A DNA stretch of 64,000 nt, taken from assembly GCF_010093535.1 (NCBI RefSeq), contig NW_022985186.1, forward strand, positions 440,332 through 504,331. The letters run 5' to 3'. This DNA is from Lindgomyces ingoldianus (Eukaryota; Ascomycota; Dothideomycetes; Pleosporales; Lindgomycetaceae). Positions within the stretch are counted from its first letter, which is position 1. The number at the start of each line of letters is the position of its first letter. The translations under genes were made by a program, and so were the position numbers. Below the pieces are notes generated by a model. It made no database searches. It was not told the DNA's origin and worked only from the letters and a program-made list of their open reading frames with translations. Below, in pieces: positions 43,901 to 55,243 of this stretch.

Positions 43901-44652
43901 GTATAGTTACTTAGCTTAGTCTTTGAGATGTTAAACACTTGTTAAAGAGGTGCATGCGCGCGCTTAACCTTTCTAACTGCCTAATGTGCTTCTACAGGCA
44001 TCTGCCTACATGTAGCTCTTATAATCTTTACATAAGCTTAAAAATCCTTTAAAGTAAAGTTTATACTAAAGTTATACATAATATAGTCTAAGGGTTCTTA
44101 ATAGGTGTTAATCTAGCATTTACATAGTGCATCTTAAGTATCTTGTGTAGACATAGATTTTAGAAATGTAGTAGCCTAAAATAATGTGTCTACATTAATA
44201 ACATGTAAGACATTTTTATTATTAATTTATATAATATTAATAATAACTTTATAGTTAAAGTAGGTGTTATTCTTAATTATAAACTTAAATCTTTATAAGG
44301 CCTAGTTATATAATTAGTAGAAGTAGTAAAACTTCTTAATCTCTTCTAACACTACAGCATCTATATTATAGCTAGCGCTAGTTAGCATCTTCTAGAGTCT
44401 CTTTATATAAGGGTGTCTAAATTAGTAGTAGAGGCAGTAAAGTTTTAATTTAGTAAAGAAAGACATAAATTCTTTTTTACTAATATTAAAAAAAAGTGTT
44501 CTTATTTTTATATAATAAGAATAGTAGTTTTGTCTTTATATATAATAACATTTAAAATGTTATTAAAGTATGCTCTAAGTTAGTTAGCATTTGCTAGTAA
44601 TAGCAAAAATAGTGTTAGAGTTTTTAGAATGTAGTATGTAACTAGACTAATT
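40869..44652 (-). mobile_element. Copia A pol region: integrase, reverse transcriptase, RNase H (RIP-degraded)
   Basis: The reverse complement of 41600-43700 is collinear with 120-2200 and encodes the reverse transcriptase/RNase H part with Gln and Trp codons turned to stops. Upstream (43700-44640) read-through gives ALNNIASLHSLVPTLLVFRA, a typical end of fungal Copia integrase. Preserved reading order and few indels show that damage was by point mutation. Confidence 0.82.
40943..40986. repeat. (AC)n microsatellite in Copia A
   Basis: A run of about fifteen AC units is followed by ACAGACACAGAGAGATA, the counterpart of the compound microsatellite in Copia B. Confidence 0.93.
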
Positions 44653-44942
44653 TGTAACGATTCTACGAATTGTTCTATATCGGGTCGCTCGGATCCTATC
44701 TGAAGGGTCCCTGTATTGGCCCTGACTATGACTTGACCTAGTCCCCTGCAGTTACCCCTATTCCCTTATGTATTTAGTTGCACCTTGCCCCTGTAGCTAG
44801 CTTAGTAGTTTTCTGATATCCTATGTATAAGGCCTATAGGTGTTATTAGTATTCCTAGGTCTCTAAGTCCCCACACACTCCTATATGCCTTTAAGTAGAT
44901 TTATACCGCATTTAGACCTATTGTCTTGCCTGCGCTGTTACA
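44653..44942 (+). repeat. 5' LTR of the Gypsy element (L3)
   Basis: It runs from TGTAACGATTCTACG to GCGCTGTTACA, moderately RIP-mutated. It keeps more CpA than the fragment LTRs at 6921 and 8535. Confidence 0.93.
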
Positions 44943-45236
44943 TTATATTAGAAAACTTACTTTTGCTAGTAATAGCCTTATAATAATATTACATTAATTA
45001 TCTATTTAACTATGTCTAAGCCTAAGACATGTTTAATTTAGTTTAGGTTATAATCTTTTACACTATTACATTAAATTATTTAGTTAGTATAGATAGGATT
45101 CTAGAGACTTTTTATTAACTAAAGCCTTTAAGTTTAGAACTTCTTATCCCCTATAATTAGAATTACCTTTAGAAAAGTTATAAAGAGTGCGCTAAAGTAG
45201 AAACTTAGTGTTTGCAGTTACAGAGCTCTCCATGCG

Positions 45237-46109
45237 CTAGCCACCAACACTCCTTTGGCGATTGGAGCTGGTTGGTGCTAGTTGACGTTTGAGCGCTACG
45301 AGTTTGCTGTAGGCATCCTTGTGATCCTCAATCAGGAAGTAGTGCTGTAGTGCGATTGTCCGAGAGATCTCTGCACTTATCCTAGCTAGAGATTTGCGCA
45401 GGATTTTGTACTCTGTGATTTTGCGCTCCCATTGATTGTAGTCAGCAGTATAGTCAGATAGGTTTTTTGCATCCATTTCGGATGGTTTGGTGGCGCCCGA
45501 TTGATGATCGCTATATGTTGGCTCAACTGGTATGTCTCCTAGTTTCATCACCTCATCTGCTGAGAGCTCTGGGTTGCAGTATTCCCAGACAAACAGCTGT
45601 TCCGCGACTGACCTTTGGAGGTAGATCCATCGGTCCCAGTCATTAGTTGTATTGAGGATGATTGTAGTCTTTGAGACTAGCAAATCAGTGGAGTCTGTCA
45701 TATTAATGACGTATGTCCTTGATGTGGACGAGGTTGTCCTTGATGTGGACGAGGTTTGTCGTTGATGTGGACCTGAGGTGGACGAGTATGTCCTTGCGGT
45801 GGACTTGGTTGTCCTTGATGTGNNNNNNNNNNNNNNNNNNNNNNNNNNNNNNNNNNNNNNNNNNNNNNNNNNNNNNNNNNNNNNNNNNNNNNNNNNNNNN
45901 NNNNNNNNNNNNNNNNNNNNNNNNNNNNNNNNNNNNNNNNNNNNNNNNNNNNNNNNNNNNNNNNNNNNNNNNNNNNNNNNTGTCCTTGAGGTGGACGAAT
46001 GTCCCTGATGTGCTCGACTGAGAGCTTTGGTAGCGTGCTCAGGAGATTGTAGAGGTCGCGATTGATGCGACCGGTGAAGTAGAGACTTTGAGTCGCCTCT
46101 TTGGACCAA
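45237..46109 (-). CDS. Copia Gag-like protein with Ser/Thr/Arg tandem repeat (assembly gap inside)
   Basis: The 290-codon frame contains 53 unknown residues from the N run. The N-terminus (MVQRGDSKSLLHRSHQSRPL) leads into a low-complexity region of STSRTT-type repeats. Then come NTTNDWDRWIYLQRSVAEQL, FVWEYCNPELSADEV and WERKITEYKILRKSLARISA, and finally LVALKRQLAPT. The Trp-rich start, the W..CNP motif and the LKxxLAP end match the N-terminal capsid region of fungal Ty1/Copia Gag. There is no zinc knuckle, protease or polymerase. The stop lies inside the terminal inverted repeat (RQRSVGG), so the coding sequence uses the element end. Selection to keep it open is plausible because everything around it is full of stops, but recent arrival explains that too. 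Confidence 0.75.
   Translation of the reverse strand: MVQRGDSKSLLHRSHQSRPLQSPEHATKALSRAHQGHSSTSRTXXXXXXXXXXXXXXXXXXXXXXXXXXXXXXXXXXXXXXXXXXXXXXXXXXXXXTSRTTKSTARTYSSTSGPHQRQTSSTSRTTSSTSRTYVINMTDSTDLLVSKTTIILNTTNDWDRWIYLQRSVAEQLFVWEYCNPELSADEVMKLGDIPVEPTYSDHQSGATKPSEMDAKNLSDYTADYNQWERKITEYKILRKSLARISAEISRTIALQHYFLIEDHKDAYSKLVALKRQLAPTSSNRQRSVGG
45713..46010. repeat. Coding minisatellite around the gap
   Basis: Units of about 21 bp of the type GTCCTTGATGTGGACGAGG are repeated with variation (TCCTTGAGGTGGACGA, TCGTTGATGTGGACC) on both sides of the N run. They encode the STSRTT repeats of the Gag-like protein. Confidence 0.85.
45823..45980. other. Assembly gap, 158 N
   Basis: The run of N sits within the tandem repeat, so collapse or failure to assemble the repeat is the likely cause. 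Its size may not be the true size. Confidence 0.99.
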
Positions 46110-46329
46110 AAGGTCTTAAAAGATACCTAAAGTGCTGCAAAAGAGCGACTTTAAGGTGGTAGAGTGTGTGACAAAGAGGTCACAATTGTTCGCAGGGTGT
46201 CAAAGGAGCTCTCCCTGGTAGAGGTTTGAAAACAGCTCGATTGACTAGCAAGCGATTGCCGGGCTCATAACTGTGAAGCTATGTGAAGCACCAAAGACAT
46301 CAGGAACTGGATTGTATTGCTAAAGGAGG

Positions 46330-46350
46330 GCAACTACGGGTTTATATAGT
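46330..46350 (-). promoter_or_regulatory. TATA-box candidate of the Gag-like gene
   Basis: The reverse complement of GGGTTTATATAGTACT gives TATATAAACC about 230 bp upstream of the ATG at 46109, the only clear core-promoter motif in the element. Confidence 0.4.
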
Positions 46351-46589
46351 ACTAGATGAACCCATCATGTGACTTAAGGCCACCAATAGCTCTAGGCTGC
46401 AGCAGGTGGCATTGCTAGGCAGCAGTACGCCAAAGGAGTGTTGGTGGCTAGCGCATGGAGAGCTCCGTAACTGCAAACACTTAGAGACTACTAATAACTT
46501 ATTAGAATTAAAGATAACTACTAATACTTAACTCTTAACTACTATTAGATCCTATTATAAAGACTACAACCTATTCTAGCTGCAGCTAA

Positions 46590-49500
46590 AGTAAAATGCC
46601 TGCCTTTAAAACTAAACAATTACCTACTTTAACAGCTAAACCCTCTTTTATAAAACTTAAAGCTAAAGACCTACTAGATTTAAAGTTAAACTATAGTAAC
46701 ATAGCCTTTAAGAACTAAGTTACTTAATTAAAGGCATAAATTAAATAGCTAACTAGATTAAAACTTATTAGTCTTAATTAACTTTTACTAACTACTAAAT
46801 TACTTATAATAATGCTTTAAATTACTCTTACTATATTAATAGTAAGAGACTTTTTAGGCACCTCTAAGCTCTCTTAAAGCTACTTTACTAAATGTATACT
46901 TAAAATTAAGAACTTTACAAACAGCAAAAAACTTATGTTTAAATAATAATAAGCCTTTATTATAGATAGACTTAACATTAATGTAGATTACTATTAGAGT
47001 AAGTGCGCACGCATAGCGCTAGTATAGGAACACACTGCTAGTATTGCAAAGAAATACCTAAAGCCTAGATACTTACCTAAATTAAATTACTTTTAGTTTA
47101 AAAACATAGAAGAAATAATTAAGCTTTTATAAACTTACTTTATTACTAGTAATAAAAAAATAAAAGCATAACAGGCGTTTTAAACTCTAAAAATAAGTAA
47201 AAAAGAAGTATTTTATACTTTTAAAGCTTACTTTATTAGTGCTGCTGTTAAAAAGTCTATATTAAAAGTAAAATAGTTCTTTTACTTATAAGAAAAGATA
47301 CTACCTAGCCTAAAAGTACTAAACTTAGGGTTTAAGTACACTTAAAAAGGCTTCTTTAAGACTATAGTAGCCTACCTAACAGCTTATAACATAGAAAGAA
47401 AGAATACCTCTGCTAATTTAGAGTAAACTGTTAATCTTACCTAACAGTCTACTATTAGACCTAGTATAGATTAGTCTTAGAAGGTTTCTAGTAATACATC
47501 TAAGGCAGTATACTATTCTAGTGCACTCTAACTTGCACCTCTGTTAGTACCCTAGTCTACCTTAATTACTTATAGACAATCTAGCTAGACACCTGCTTTA
47601 GAAAGACAGACAACTCCTAGTAACTATTATAATTATAGAAAACTAAAACATTTTACTAGCAACTGCCCTATCTCTAGAGTATAAAAAATAAAGGTAGAGT
47701 AGTAAAATTTTAAAAAAGAATTTATAGACATAAATAATTTTAATCTAAATGCCTTTTAGATAGGAAATAGTAACACTTAAAAAAACTTTTTATTTTAGGC
47801 TTAAGTAAGTATAATTTATTAAACATTAATTTATTACACTTATTTAAAGGAAAACACTTTTAAGTCTCTACTATTTTATATTTAAAAAGTATTAAAGTTT
47901 ATTTAAATTTTTTAGTTAATACTAACACTTATAGTTTTTTATTTATTAACTTAATAACTACTAAGTTATTATTTTAATGCCTTTATATCTTTATCTAATA
48001 CTTACTATTTAAAGTTATAGTTAAACGCTTTTAAGATTAAATCCAAGTCCCTATCTACTAGTATATCTGCCTGCACATGTAAATTAATAGAAGAAGCATC
48101 TAAAACTACCCTTTTATTATTATAAACCTCAGCTTCTAAAATTATATTATTAGCATTAAATAGTTATGTTGTTTTAAACTTTAGCTAGACATAAAAAATA
48201 AATAAATTATATAGCCTAGTAAATATCTGCCTACTTATAAACCTTTACTACTCTTACTTATGCAATTAACCTAGCTTATGTGTAATAAAGAAGTAAAGCT
48301 AGATATTAAATAACACAACACACTATAAAAAAAGGACTAATTTTAGCAGTTATACAGCCTAACAATCTACTGCATTAGGAGTTTACTAAGGCTACTAAAA
48401 TTATATAGATCTTCTATTATCTATAGTTTAAAGACACTTAAAGTATTCTTCTACTTATTTATTAAGAAGTCTAGAATAGTTCTAAAGAAGGTCTGTTTAA
48501 CTACTATTGCTTTAATTTTAGTAAATGCTTTTTATTTTAACATAAAAAAAATAAGTTTTTTTTAACTTTTATTTATAAAATTAAGTAGTTAATTAAAGAT
48601 AAGTAAGCTTTATAGTTAAACACTAAATATAAAACTAAAGCATTAGTAAACCTCTAATTACCCTTTAAATACTATTAGTACTAAGATGTATTTAGCTACA
48701 TAGCAGCTTACTAGCTACTAGTACATTGTCTATACAACTATAAGATTGTCCTTATAAAGCCTCTTTCTAACAGTTACAGTCTGTTGTACAAACAGAACCT
48801 TAAGAAGCTAGAGGCAATAAAGAAATATATTATAAATAATTTAAAATATAGCTTTATTAAGTAAAGTTAAAGCCCTTTTGCATTTTTTATCCTTTATGTA
48901 TAAAAACTAAATAGTAACTTATATATCTGCGTTAATTACTGCAAACTTAATGCTTTTACTTATAAGAATATGTATCTAATACTATGCATAAACAAACTCC
49001 TGTTAAAACTTACTAAGGCAGTAATTTTTACTAAGTTTAATATTTATATAGCTTTTAACAAGATTAAGATAGATCTAAGCTTTAAAAAGTATACTACTTT
49101 TTAAACATAATATAAAACTTATAAGTATAAAGTTTTACTTTTTAGATTATGTAATAGTCTAGCAACTTACTAGCGCTATATAAATAATATATTAATTAAC
49201 TATCTAAATAATTTCTATATTACCTATCTTAATAACATCTTTATTTACTTTAAAGATAAAGTAACTTATATTCTTTATGTTAAGAAAGTCTTAGAAAGGC
49301 TCTAGTAAGTAGAATTATAAGTAAAAATTAAAAAAAGTAAATTTTATGTTACTTAAATAAAGTATCTTAGCTATATACTTTTAAATAAAGGACTAAAGGT
49401 TAACCTAGAGAAAGTAAAAGTGCTACGCAACTAGTAGGCGCCTACTACTATAACAGGTGTCAAATTCTTTCTAGGCTTTACTAAATTCTATTAGTAATTT

Positions 49501-51780
49501 ATTCTAAAAAAATTTTATATAGTAAAACTAATTATTACACTTTAAAGCTTTACTACTTTTTTTAGATAAACTTTAAAGTGTAATATAGCTTTTAAAAAGC
49601 TAAAGTCTACACTACTAAGTATACCTACACTTTACTATTTTAACTTTATGTTATAAACTAAAATTAAAACTAATGCTTTTAATAAAGTAGTAGTAGAAGT
49701 TCTTTTTTAAAAATAAGTAGATAGAAATTAGTGCCCTGTATTATTCTATAGTAAGGTCCTATCTAGTTTAGAGCTAAACTAGAAAATACATAATAAAAAG
49801 CTATTTACAATTATTACTGTGTTTAAATAATAAAAGGCTAAGCTTACATCTATAGTAACTAGTACCCTAGTATATATAGATTATTATTTATTAAAGTATT
49901 TTATAATAATAAAGGTACTTAATGCTTACTAGGTTTATTAGGCTAAAAAGTTAGCTTAGTATTACTTCTAAATTAAGTACACCTCTAGTAAAAATAACGC
50001 TAAGGCAGATATTCTTAGTTATTATAAATAAGACATAGAGAATTTAAGAGTAGCTTAAACTAATAATAAGTTAAAAGTTTTACTAGAACTACACTAACTG
50101 CACCTTTAAATTAACTCTAAACTAGCCTAGTACTATATTACTTAAACAACAACTTAAGTAGCTACACTAAATGTTATAAAAGGACTAAACTAAGTTATGT
50201 CTTTAGATTTTTTAAAATTAATTAATATATTACTTTAAAAAAATAAAGCTTTTTTTATATAAAAGTAAAAACTTTTACTTTACTATTACTAAATAGGAAA
50301 TAGACTACTGCTTTATACTAACTACTTATGTGTACTAGCAGACTTATTACTGTGTACTTAACTTATTTAAAAAGTCTATAACTAAGTATTCTTAGCACAC
50401 CTAAGTGCTACTAAGACTTATTAGTTACTAGCCTAAAAGTACTACTAAAAGAGTATAGAAGCTACTTATAAATAATATGTATAAAATTACTTTTTTTATT
50501 ATAAGGCTTATCTAAAATAGGCTTAAACTCTAGGCTTTATCTACCCCCTACTAATTCCTACTTAACTATTGCAGCACCTGTGCATTAACTTTAAGGAGTT
50601 CTTTAAAGATAAGTCTAGATATAATTAAATTATAGTTATAATTAATTACTTATTAAAATAAGCTATTTTTATCCCCTGCTATAAAATAATTAACGCCTAA
50701 AAAATAGCTACTTTATTTATATAATAAGTGTACTGTTTTAGCTACACACTTAAAACTATTATTTTTAATTAAAAACCTTAGTTTATATCTAGTTTCTAGT
50801 CTAAATTTTATTAAATTTTAGGTATAAAAGTTAAACTTTTTACTACTTATTATAAGGAAATAGATAGCTAAATAAAGATTATAAATAAGTATATTAATTA
50901 AAGACTAAGGCTTTTTATATTCTTTTACTAAGATAACTAGAGTTCTTTACTGCCTCTAATTAATTAGGCTTAAATAACCTTACTTTATATAATAATTAAA
51001 ATGTTTTTATATTAAGTCTTATATAGCTCTAAACTACATTAAAGCTAAGACTAAAAACATTCTACAGAACCTATTACAGCCACAGACAAGTTAAATTAGA
51101 AGGATGCCCTAGCATTAGCAACCTGCATACACGCAGCTTAGGAGCTAGTAAAGACCTATATAGAAAAGGCTTAGGATTAGATGTAAACTATAGTTAACTA
51201 CTACTACTAGCTAGTTAACTAAAAGGTTAGTAACATAGTCTACCTAAGCATAAAAAACTTAGCTGTCTAGAGACCTAGCTAAAAACTATTTAATTAATAA
51301 AAAGGTTTTTTTAAAGTACTTAAGTAAGTTAGTAACTTATACTGCCTAGAACTACTTTTAGAGTTAAAGATATATAATATCTTTATACTAAAAGTGCTTT
51401 ATAAAGACTTTTAGAATCCTCTCTTAAAACAAGAACCTCTAAAACCCCCTAAAATTACTATTAATAAAGTAAAGAAGTAAAAAGTAAAGAAAATACTTAC
51501 TAGCAAACTTTACTAAAAAACGCTTAAGTACTAAGTAAAATAAGTAAGATATAACTCTAATTTAGTCTAGTATAAGGCTTTAAATTTTATAGGTTCTTTT
51601 TATAAATTAAAAGCCTTTTATAATAAGCATCTAAATTAGCTAAAACTTTTAAAGGCCTTATAAAAGTAGATTAAAGCTTTTAAAGCTAGTGTAAAAAGTA
51701 TAAATTACTTAGTAAATAATAAAGTATAAAAGTAAAAAGTTAAACTATATTTTTATATAATATTATTATAACTTTATAAA
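46590..51780 (+). pseudogene. Gypsy gag-pol, RIP-degraded
   Basis: From ATG near 46597 (MPAFKTKQLPTLTAKPSF), read-through gives a Gag ending in a zinc-knuckle-like stretch (NYYNYRKLKHFTSNCP, about 47620). A degraded protease region follows. The reverse transcriptase follows (about 48720-49480: LYICVNYCKLNAFTYKNMYL, FTKFNIYIAFNKIKID, YLNNIFIYFKDK). Next come RNase H (about 49700-50050: FYSKVLSSLELNQKIHNKKL), integrase (about 50330-51000) and a chromodomain-like end (about 51540-51700: ALNFIGSFYKLKAFYNKHLN). Order RT-RNase H-integrase identifies Ty3/Gypsy. Internal stops are nearly all TAG/TAA at Gln or Trp positions. It is not functional. Confidence 0.85.
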
Positions 51781-52825
51781 CATGTTGCTTAGAAGGTTTA
51801 ATAGTAAGCTATTAGACACCTTTAGACTCTTTTTCTTCTTCTTTTTTACTCTTCTTTTTTTTTTCTCTCTTCTTCTCTCTCCCCTCTAAACTCTTTTTAA
51901 ACCCCCTTTACTTTATTCTTAGCTGCCTAAAAGCGCTGCAATGTTTGCTTAAAAGTTAAACACTAAAGCCTCTAAGGCTAAAACCTGTTAAAGCAGCTTA
52001 GTATTCTAGTAGAATAAGGCCACCTAGACACTAGCTATAGAAAGACTAGCTTCCTAACTCTTTATAACCTATGCTACCTACGCTAGGTTCTAAGTAAACT
52101 TTAAAATAGCTTTAAAAGCTCTCTTTTTATTTTTTTTACTCTCTGCGTTTTAGGCTGCTGCTTATAGCTTAAGATAGCTTTAAAGGACTAAAAATTCTTT
52201 CTTGTAATATAAAAAAACCTACGCATGCGTTAGTAAACTATACCCTAGTAGTATTAAACTATATTTATATAAAATTACATTTTTTATTATGTACAGTGTA
52301 ATATTTACATTTCTTTAATTTAAAGGACTAAAAAAAAACTTTACTTACTAGCTATAAGTAAAGGCGTAAGCAGCCTAAAAGTAGATAACTTAGAAGGCCT
52401 CTAAAGAGGCTCTAGGAGGGGGGCAGAGCAGCATAGTAATTTTCTTTAACACTATATTAGTTAATAGACTAAGCTATAAGATGTTAGGTGCACAACAATA
52501 CTTACGTAGTAAAGAATTTAATAATAGCTAAAAAAAAGATTAATAAAATTAACTAAACTATATAAGTAAAGTAAGTAAACACTTATTACTATAAGTAATA
52601 AATTTGCTATATTAATAATAACTACACTGCTAGTTACTACTAAACAAAAACATTATAATAAAGGCATTATATTAGTATTAGGTTTTTAGTCTATTTCTTA
52701 GTAATAAGAAATTTTAGTTAAAATAGTTATACTTATTACATCTTATCTAAATTAGTTTTAAAGTAGTTCTAAATACTTTTTAAACACTATAAATAAAGAT
52801 TATTAGCCTATAGAGGGGGGAGTAG

Positions 52826-53115
52826 TGTAATAATTCTACAAATTGTTCTATATTAGGTTGCTTAGATCCTATCTAAAGGGTCCCTGTATTAGCCCTAACT
52901 ATGACTTAACCTAGTCCCCTGTAGTTACCTCTATTCCCTTATGTATTTAGTTGCAGCTTGCCCCTGTAGCTAGCTTAGTAGTTTTCTAATATCCTACGTA
53001 CAAGGCCTATAGGTGTTATTAGTATTCCCAGGTCTCTAAGTCCCCACGCACTCCCATATGCCTCTGAGTGGATTCATACCGCATTCGGACCCATTGTCTT
53101 GCCTGCGCCGTTACA
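52826..53115 (+). repeat. 3' LTR of the Gypsy element (L3)
   Basis: It runs from TGTAATAATTCTAC to CTGCGCCGTTACA, 290 bp. Its last 90 bp are nearly unmutated while its first half is RIP-mutated. Confidence 0.93.
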
Positions 53116-53120
53116 TAATT

Positions 53121-54139
53121 AAGTTCTAGATTTATATAGTACTAATTAATTTTTTTAGTGTTTAGCTTTTAAAGCTAATATTTATTTAGCTAAGTATTTA
53201 ATTAATTTTTATATATAAGTTTTCTTATATGTACGCCTTAAGTTAAAACTTGCTAATAGTAGAGATCTTTACTGCGCCTATGTCTTATAGTTTACCTAAG
53301 TATACTATATAGTATTAGTTATTAAAGATAAACTACTTAGCATACTTTTTAGGTTTAATGCTGTAGATGTCCTCTTCTATTGCATAGTGTAAATAAGTAG
53401 TAAAGGTAAAATAGTTAATAGCTTTTTTAGCATTCTTACTTTCTTATTTTATTTTCTTTATATTATGTAAATTATTTTTTTTCTTAGAGTAACTTTTAAA
53501 GTCTTAGATGTATAAAGTAATAGCTTTATATAATAAAGTTTTATTGTAAAAATTTTTATATAAAGTAATATACTAGTTCTTTGCTTATATATAGTTATTA
53601 TAAGAGTAGTTTAATAACTAACATTTTTTTATAGTAGACAAAGCACTTTTTTATCTATGTATAGTTATTTTTAAATTATAGCTTAAACCTAGATAAAAAT
53701 CTTCTATGTTGTTTTTTTTACATAGAAGAAAGCTTTCTTCTTGTTATATAAACTTTTATTATACAGAGTTATATTAGCAGTCTATGTAGTATATATTAGG
53801 CAGTTTCTAGAGGTATTAGTTTACTCTTTAGTTTATAGTAACTTAAAGTAAGGCTTATAAGTTGCTAAATAAGGCTTTATATAAGAGCTTAATAGTAAAC
53901 ATAGCATGTTCTAGTTCTAGTTATCCTTAACAGGCTTATATAATAGTAGTATATAGTAGAATATTTTCTTAAAATTCTGTTTTTAGTGCCTTTTATATAA
54001 GTGTAAGCTTATTAATTATTATTTTAAAAACTTTATATAAACTCTTATTAAAGTTTTTTTATTAGTATTATATAAAAGTTATTGTTGTTTAGTTTATCTA
54101 GTACTAGCTATAGTTTACATTAGTGTTAAAGTAACTACT
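53121..54139 (-). mobile_element. Copia A zinc-knuckle/protease region (RIP-degraded)
   Basis: Minus-strand read-through shows a long basic stretch ending KKCFVYYKKMLVIKLL, the place of the CCHC knuckle of fungal Copia (KKCFVCKKEGCWSTKH type, second Cys changed), before the protease. It links the integrase at 43700-44652 with the leader/Gag at 55244-56883. Confidence 0.6.
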
Positions 54140-54141
54140 TA

Positions 54142-55241
54142 ACGTACTTCATAGGCGAGTTGCTCACACACCTGAGTCGCTTACTTTTGCCAAGACCCCA
54201 CTAAACCACCCTTTCTATACTAATGCATTCCCCACAACACTACTTAGACGCGCTAAAAGAATGTTAGATACAGCTTATGCTCTAAGCTTTTAAATAAGAC
54301 ATAAAACTCTTAAAGAAATGTGCTATAGCTATGTATAAAGTCCTATAAAAAATAATAAATAACTATAGCACTAGACAACCTTTATAAGCTAATTCTACAG
54401 CTAAATTATAAAGGCTAGGCAATAAAAAGAAGCAGGTAATTATTAAGACTATACTTAAGCTATATGCGTAAGGAATTTCCCCTTAGATAGCATTTATAGC
54501 TAATATAGCTAATTCTTTGCGCGCTAAGCATAATCTAGGCTATGTTTGCATAAACTAGCCTAGTACGTTTATAAAGCGTTATTTAGAGCTTAAAGTAAAG
54601 TTTTAAGCGCAAGTATAGTTAAAAGATATCTAGCTAATTATAAACCCTGTCTTACTAAAGTTGTACGTGTTATTATCCTAGATGCTATACTTAGCTTTAA
54701 TATTCTCTACAAGGCTAAACCTGCCCTAAATTACCCTAGGACTCTTACAGAGGGCTCTCTTATAGTTATACTTACGCTTAAACATTACTTTAAGCTCTAA
54801 ATAACACTTTACAAACATACTAGGCTAGTTTATGCAAACATAGCCTAGATTACGCTTAGCGCGTAAAGAATTAGCTATATTAGCTATAAATGCTATCTAA
54901 GGGGAAATTCCTTGCGCATATAGCTTAAGTATAGTCTTAATAATCACCTGCTTCTTTTTATTGCCTAGCCTCTATAATTTAGCTGTAAAATTAGCTTATA
55001 AAGGTTGTCTAGCGCTATAGTTATTTATTGTTTTTTACAGAACTCTGCACATAGCTATAGTACATTTCTTTAAGAGTTTTATGTCTTATTTAAAAGCTTA
55101 GAGCGCAAGCTGTATCTAACATTCTTTTAGCGCGTCTAAGTAGTGTTATAGGGAATGCATTAGTGTAGGAAGGGTGGTTTAGTAGGGTCTTAGCAAAAGT
55201 AAGCGACTTAGGTGTGTGAGCAACTCGCCTATGAAGTACGT
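54142..55241. mobile_element. Snapback DNA element, complete copy (1100 bp), TSD TA
   Basis: It is bounded by ACGTACTTCATAGGCGAG and its reverse complement, with TA on each side (54140-54141 and 55242-55243). The whole left arm (about 54142-54620) is repeated as the reverse complement at about 54760-55241, leaving a loop of about 140 bp. Each arm contains the N-terminal part of a pogo-type transposase (helix-turn-helix, then NSLRAKHNLGYVCINQPSTF), so the element is two head-to-head copies of a transposon 5' end. It has no catalytic domain. Confidence 0.85.
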
Positions 55242-55243
55242 TA

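Larger units (their letters stand above)
45209..46479 (-). mobile_element. Non-autonomous element with inverted ends, encoding a Copia-Gag-like protein
   Basis: The outer about 50 bp (TGTTTGCAGTTACAGAGCTC at left) recurs as the reverse complement at the right end (GAGCTCCGTAACTGCAAACA). The element starts TG, ends CA and is flanked by CTTAG (45204-45208 and 46480-46484). It carries one open frame with a TATA box upstream. No transposase, integrase or reverse transcriptase is encoded. Unlike its surroundings it has no RIP damage. A five-base duplication with TG...CA ends is usual for LTR-retroelement integration, yet the ends are inverted rather than direct. The 158-base run of N makes the true length unknown. 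Confidence 0.85.
44653..53115 (+). mobile_element. Full-length Gypsy element (L3 LTRs), TSD TAATT, with nested insertion
   Basis: LTRs 44653-44942 and 52826-53115 are each 290 bp, with TAATT on both sides (44648-44652 and 53116-53120). A purine tract (TAGAGGGGGGAGTAG) precedes the 3' LTR. The internal region encodes a degraded Gag-Pol on the plus strand. Subtracting the nested Gag element and its duplication leaves about 7.2 kb. It is inserted into the integrase-to-protease boundary region of Copia A. Confidence 0.93.

Noticed and set aside
45713..46021. Plus-strand frames across the N run
   Set aside because: They are antisense readings of the minisatellite and depend on unknown bases.
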